Shown: piece by piece, positions 59,291-64,000 of the stretch
How positions within the stretch are numbered: position 1 is the stretch's first letter
Layout: each line of letters opens with the position of its first letter
Source of the DNA: Anthostomella pinea
Taxonomy: Eukaryota > Ascomycota > Sordariomycetes > Xylariales > Xylariaceae
DNA: 64,000 bases
Direction: 5' to 3'
NCBI GenBank assembly: GCA_963556695.1
Contig: CAUWAG010000019.1
Location: forward strand, 806,001 to 870,000
The notes under the pieces: generated by a model
Told to the model about the DNA's origin: nothing
Seen by the model: the letters and a program-made list of their open reading frames with translations, nothing else
The model's database searches: none
Program-made: the position numbers and the translations under genes

Positions 59291-60259
59291 ATGGCCGCAG
59301 TAAGAATGACACAAGCTTCCCACCCAGCCCCCTGGGACACCAAGCCCCACCACCAGGAAGTCGTCAAGCTCTCCTACAGCCTAATCAAACACGGAGCAGA
59401 GAAACCCCCGTCGCGGAAGACGTATTTCATAGAAGACGACGGAAGAATTGTAGAGACGGGCCTGCAGTGGCAAGTGACCACTCGCCACAGCGACGACGAC
59501 TTCGACGACAGCGACGAGGAGACACTGGTCGCAGCAGACGACAGCGGAGCGGCCTCGCCCAAGCCCGACTTCAACTCCAACGCGAAGATGGACGAGATCA
59601 AGCGCAAGCTGCGCGAAGACGACCTCAAGTTCATGGCCGAGGTCGGCCTGTCGGGGGAGGAGTTCGCCGAGTACATCGCCCAGGCGGACTCGTTTGGCAG
59701 TGCTCCTTCGACGCGGTCGAGTGGGACTCTAGGTGCGGAGTGGGGTGACTATGAGGATTACGAGGATGGGGATGATGGGGATGATGAGGAGTCGGTCTTT
59801 GAGGTTGGGTATGATGACGAGGCTCCGCTGGCGGAGGTCGTTGATGTCTACCTTGAGGATTTGTCTGCTCCTGTTGAGGTTGTCAGTGAGGTTGAGTTGC
59901 CGCGCCCGACAATGCGGGCGTCTGTCGAGGTTGTCGAGGGTGTTGAGGACCTTGAGGTTGTCGAGGCTATCCAGGTCGCCGAGGTCGTCGAGATCGTTGA
60001 GGCCGTCGATGCCGTAGATGTCGTCCATGTCGTTGATGTAGTCGAGGAAACCGACTTGCTCGAGGAAGTCCAGTTGAGAACGGAGGGGCCCGTGGAATCA
60101 CCTGTGCCCGAGAAGAAGACGTCCTTCTTCGGGCGGGTGGTGCAAAAGGTGGCCAGCAGGCTCGAGAACGCCAATGTGTCTAGCGCTTTGGAGAGGGCGA
60201 AGAAGGTGAAGAGCGCGTCGTCAAAGTGGGCAACGCGTTTAAGACCTCGGAAAGGATAG
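59291..60259 (+). CDS. Hypothetical acidic protein with valine/glutamate repeats
   Basis: An intronless gene of 322 codons. The N-terminal 60 residues look globular (PWDTKPHHQEVVKLSYSLIK, KTYFIEDDGRIVETGLQWQV). Aspartate-rich low-complexity follows, then a helix (DEIKRKLREDDLKFMAEVGL). Residues about 195-260 are a run of imperfect VVE/VVD units (VEAIQVAEVVEIVEAVDAVD), and the C terminus is basic (FFGRVVQKVASRLENANVSS). The repeat part comes from imperfect GTTGAGGTTGTCGAGG-type DNA repeats. No signal peptide or membrane span. Function and family unknown. It is convergent with the DUF6604-type gene 196 bases away. Confidence 0.7.
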   Translation: MAAVRMTQASHPAPWDTKPHHQEVVKLSYSLIKHGAEKPPSRKTYFIEDDGRIVETGLQWQVTTRHSDDDFDDSDEETLVAADDSGAASPKPDFNSNAKMDEIKRKLREDDLKFMAEVGLSGEEFAEYIAQADSFGSAPSTRSSGTLGAEWGDYEDYEDGDDGDDEESVFEVGYDDEAPLAEVVDVYLEDLSAPVEVVSEVELPRPTMRASVEVVEGVEDLEVVEAIQVAEVVEIVEAVDAVDVVHVVDVVEETDLLEEVQLRTEGPVESPVPEKKTSFFGRVVQKVASRLENANVSSALERAKKVKSASSKWATRLRPRKG

Positions 60260-60455
60260 GTCTGGGAGGTAGTGGTCATGGTCTCCTATCGGTAGATCTC
60301 TGTGCTTGAGGTTTTTGTTTTATTTTGTTTATAAGTTACTAGCATGGAGAGGTACGCTTTAGTTGACAGGATGGGACAATGAATCATGACCTTAGATATG
60401 CTTAATTCGTCAGTAAATGTGACACGTTTATCGATCAGCACCTGGCTACATTGCG

Positions 60456-62915
60456 CTATGCTGATATATCAGCACAGGTGCAACGCAACTCATGAGCCCA
60501 GTCCTTCCCCGTCGAAGTGTGGACAACGCGTCCAAAGCCTTTCGTCATTCCCAGAAGTATCTCGGCAATTTCAGACGCCTCGCGTCGCACGGTGCCATCT
60601 TGGGGGAACAGGGCGAAGAAGGTGTAGAATACGACCTTGTGCGCCTTGACGCCTTCGACTCCGTCCCAAACCGGCTTTAGATCTTTGCCACAAGCGGCTT
60701 CGATGATTGGCCGGCCCTTCTTGAACAGCTCTTGCAACACCATCCAGCAGACGCGATTCAGGGATATGTAGTCGAAGGTCTGCTCCAGTGCCTCGGCGTC
60801 AAGGGCCTGCGCAAGCCGCAGAAAGGGGTTGTCAGTCTTGGAGGAAGCCGCAGAATTTTTATGACTTTGATAGTCACCAGCCTTGGCCCAGCCGTGATGG
60901 AAGCAAGGCCTTACAGCTTTGCCTCCGTACCAACGCAGCTTCGTCTCAGCCATAAGTTGCTCCAACTCGTTCTCACTGATCCCTTCGACATCGCGCAACG
61001 CGAAGGCGTCGAAGATTTTCGTCGAGACTGGTGCGCCGTATGAGAGGTTGGCCTTGGCGTCTTTGCGAATCGCAGATCTTCTTGTGTAGCGAGCATCGCG
61101 GGCAGATCCGACGGTGGAGCCTCCTGCGGCGAGCATCAAGCTTTTCAGGTACTGGCCGCGCCTCGGCGCTTCACCCAACCACAAGTCGCCTCGATGCAGG
61201 ATAGAGAAAGCTTCCATATCAGGCCAGCTTCCTTTCGGAAGCAAGCCCTCCTCCGTGGAAGCGAAATACAGTCGAGCGCAGGATTTGGGTAAAATCAAGG
61301 AATTGGCCATTGTCATCCCGTGGGCATAGAAATTGGCTCGAAGACAATGCAGCCACCATCCACTGAGTGGTAGATTGTGTGTTAGCACCGTGTAATCTTC
61401 GCCTTCCGGAGGCATGTTCGAAGAATCCGCCGTAAGGCCCTGAACCTGTAAGCGAAACTTGGCGACTGGGTCTGGATCCCGCCAGAACTGGGCTGATCTC
61501 TCTACTTCATCAGCGAAGGATGGCCCAGGTAGTTGCCCAAGGGCGACAGACCCAGCAGCGCTCTTGTAGAAGTCCCGCGTACCCTTGCAGGATTTGAAAA
61601 TACGAGCGGATATGTCTCGGAGCTCCCGCCCAGGACGGGCGACGATTCTGCCCAAAGCGTGGACCGAATCGAGCAGCAGCTGAGTTGCGAAAACCATCCG
61701 GAAAGTGATATTGGTTTCACGAGTAGGGAAAATCATGCCCTCATGTTTGAAAGCATCTTCAAAGCTCCATGGGACTAACTCTTCGATGGCTATCGATAGC
61801 CCATCCAGTTTCATCCCCACACGCCGGTTCAGAAATATCGCGAGAATCTGTATATCGACGACTGCTTTGCAAGCGGTCACTTTGTCTTGATTGTATCTCT
61901 CGCGGTTTGACATGTTTTGGCGGTCATCGCTTGGAACGAATGGTCCCCATTTGCCCTCGTAGGTGTGAACGCCCCCACAAGTATTCCAAGCCACGACCTC
62001 GCTTCCCAGGGCTTGCCAGGCGAAGAGCATCTCCTCCTCCGCAATATCGAAGCCGTCGATGAATGATCGACTTTCGGCTCCAGGAACAGTCCCCCTTCGA
62101 TGTGCATGCGAGCGAAACGTGCATCTAGTTCCTCTTTGTTTGCCGCCGTCCCAAGATATCGCGTCGTGAAACTGGCTTTGGACATATTGCGGTAGCCTAC
62201 GTGTTTGTCGAAAACGGGTTGGAAGTCCTGCTCCAGATTCCGCACCACGTGGATGGCCATGTTGTGGGCGGTGGCAACACTCGCGAGGTCCAGCTCATCC
62301 GCTCGGTACAGTCCCCAGAGCTGGGTGATCTGGTTTCGAATACGCTGCACATCCATGTTGAACAGGCGCCATTGGAACAAGGCCTCTTCCAGGTCGTCTT
62401 TCCAAGGTTCGAAAACCACATCATCTTGGACGTGTTTCGTGAATACGCCGGGTTCTGTAGTTACTGGCTCATCGACATTGCGGTCGTCTTCTGTTGTTTC
62501 TTGCAGCGTCAAGCCAGCGAATCTATTGACCGCCTGTACATCTGGGCTGACAGGTGTCTTGGGGGCTGTGGGCGTGGAGACGGAACTGAATGTACGTTGG
62601 ACTTTCTCCAGCTCGTCAATGAAGTACAGGTGTGTCTTATCTGAGACGGTCTGTCTTTAGTGGTCGTGGTAGGCCTCCATTGCTGGAGGTAATCGCCATG
62701 AGTGGTCCTGTCACGGATGGCACGTTTCAGGAAGGCGTACATGAACGAGGGCATAAATACATTGCTCCTGAGTGATAGAAAGTCGGCCATGGCTCTGAAG
62801 TCAGCGGTAGTCATCGTACGTCTCTTCGGGGCGCCGCTGAAGCCATAGGCCTTGGACATGGCGGACAACCATTGTGCCACTGTGTCGGTGTCCTCCTTGT
62901 ACTGCGGGCGCAAAG
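60456..62915 (-). pseudogene. DUF6604-type protein gene with two frameshifts
   Basis: A large fungal protein of unknown function. The N-terminal LRPQYKEDTDTVAQWLSAMS, a basic loop and PSFMYAFLKRAIRDR resemble the DUF6604 domain that begins many Pezizomycotina proteins of about 800-900 residues. The body continues through GKDWAHELRC at the C terminus. The frame changes twice, each time by what looks like one missing G: near 62640 (after DRPSQ) and near 62075 (after GLFLEP). Reading resumes at once in good sequence, so loss is recent or an assembly error. The first exon and start are unresolved; 62915 follows a CAG acceptor. Upstream sequence to 63099 is open but probably intronic or leader. 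Confidence 0.65.
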
Positions 62916-63155
62916 CTGCATGCCAATCCAACACTGAATCTTGCCAATCATTAAATTCAATTACAGTAGCTACCCTTAATAGGAAATGATGTGGCTCCTC
63001 AACCCATTTTCCAGCCACATAGCTACTTCTGGGATGGGGACACCACCCATCCCTTCTTTCAATCAAGCAACTTCCAGAATACAGACCAATGGCCACCATT
63101 CGTGACCCTGGTCCTTATTCTGGATACCGCTACCACAAGGCACAAATAGCTATTT

Positions 63156-64000
63156 TTGCAGGTAGACCACCACGAAGGTATCACGCCTTCAAATCCCTGC
63201 GAAAACCGACCAGTCCCAACCAAACGAGCTAAAAACGCCCACGCCACTCGCTCCACCACGGAGCCTGAGAGAGCTGCAGCTGAAGCCAAACGCCAGCGAC
63301 GCGAAGAGATCGCTGAGATTTTCAACGAATCCATGAACAAGGTGGTATGGTCTGAAGTCCTCCCCTGGGAGGAGATCATCACCAAGGTGACAACACCGAG
63401 CATAGAGGCTCAAGACTAGCACAACCAGAAGCTTGAGGAGTTGGTTACTGACCTCAAGGATGCCCTGGAGGCATCTGACGAGAAGCACTCAACCAGATTT
63501 GATCAACTCAAGCACATTATCGAGGCTGACAAGGCTTCACAAAAAGAGATTAATGACCAGCTTGCTCAGATGATGAACCTCCAAGGTCAAATCTCTACCC
63601 TGCTCACTACAAACGGGATCAAGAAAACCAACCCAACCCGTGAGGATGATGCCTTTCTATTCTTAATAGTACCATCTGAAGACTTCAAGAGCGAACGCCT
63701 TGCCAACGGCCGACTGAACCTCTAACGATTACCTTATAATTCACGATTCAAGAACCCCCAGGAGAAGCGTGTCAAGTCGGCGTGGAACGAAGCAGTGCTT
63801 CAGGAGGAAGCAGACACCTTCCAGAACATCTCAGAGAAGAACAAAGTTGTACTTCCTTCTAAACTTCGTCTCCAATGGGCGAATGAAGAAGTCTTGAGCA
63901 AGTTGTCAGCTATCCAGGACTGTTTTAGAGCCGTATTGGTACCATACGAGCACTGGGCACAAAGAGTGGCGATCGAGATGTCTAGAGATTTTCAGCAAAT
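63156..64000 (+). pseudogene. Retroelement gag-like frame with in-frame stops (runs off window)
   Basis: One frame is coding-like from about 63160 to the window edge. It contains an alanine/arginine-rich helix (EPERAAAEAKRQRREEIAEI), a coiled-coil-like part (HNQKLEELVTDLKDALEASD), and a gag/capsid-like part KLRLQWANEEVLSKLSAIQD followed by VLVPYEHWAQRVAIEM. TAG at 63417 and TAA at 63723 interrupt it without a frame change. Both could derive from CAG/CAA by C-to-T, as RIP would do. The C-terminal part resembles capsid regions of fungal LTR retrotransposons. Pol, if present, lies beyond the window. Family assignment is tentative. Confidence 0.45.

Overview
This window looks like nuclear DNA of a filamentous ascomycete (Pezizomycotina). 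The evidence is short GT-AG introns of roughly 50-160 bases, a vib-1/xprG-type NDT80 transcription factor, a Zn2Cys6 regulator, a SUR7/PalI membrane protein, a DUF6604-type protein, Fot1/pogo DNA transposons, and an AT-rich block showing the C-to-T (G-to-A) damage expected from repeat-induced point mutation (RIP). I cannot name the class or species from sequence alone. No tRNA, rRNA or CRISPR array was seen.

Layout. Bases 1-6949 are a gene-poor leader rich in microsatellites. The vib-1/xprG-like gene follows (6950-9432). Bases 11345-19480 form an AT-rich RIP block that contains a nearly undamaged Fot1/pogo element (16536-18389). Bases 19480-24280 hold no recognisable gene. A LINE relic (24281-27183) carries a second pogo-family element (24467-26693) inserted in its 3' part. 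Bases 27200-37700 are a graveyard of decayed host-type genes: a Pex20-like N terminus, a Pex13-like SH3 domain, an APH-type kinase, a BTB domain and an F-box/ankyrin protein. Two interstitial telomere-type repeats lie there as well. A cytochrome P450 with two frameshifts (37744-39501) marks the edge of this region.

From 40.7 kb on the sequence is mostly ordinary gene-dense chromosome: a DUF924 protein, an HPPK-DHPS folate enzyme, a nitronate monooxygenase-like flavoprotein, a short-chain dehydrogenase, an NmrA-like reductase divergent from a Zn2Cys6 regulator, a conserved LRR-like hypothetical protein, a proline iminopeptidase with one in-frame stop, a SUR7-like protein, two lineage-type hypotheticals and a frameshifted DUF6604 gene. 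The last kilobase is a retroelement gag-like reading frame with in-frame stops, running off the window.

Working together: the three oxidoreductases and the Zn2Cys6 factor (44.3-51.7 kb) are close enough to be a small co-regulated set, but nothing in the sequence proves it. Most other neighbours appear functionally unrelated. I found no clearly new multi-gene system. The most unusual material is the layered transposon/RIP history and the cluster of peroxin and other gene relics at 27-37 kb.
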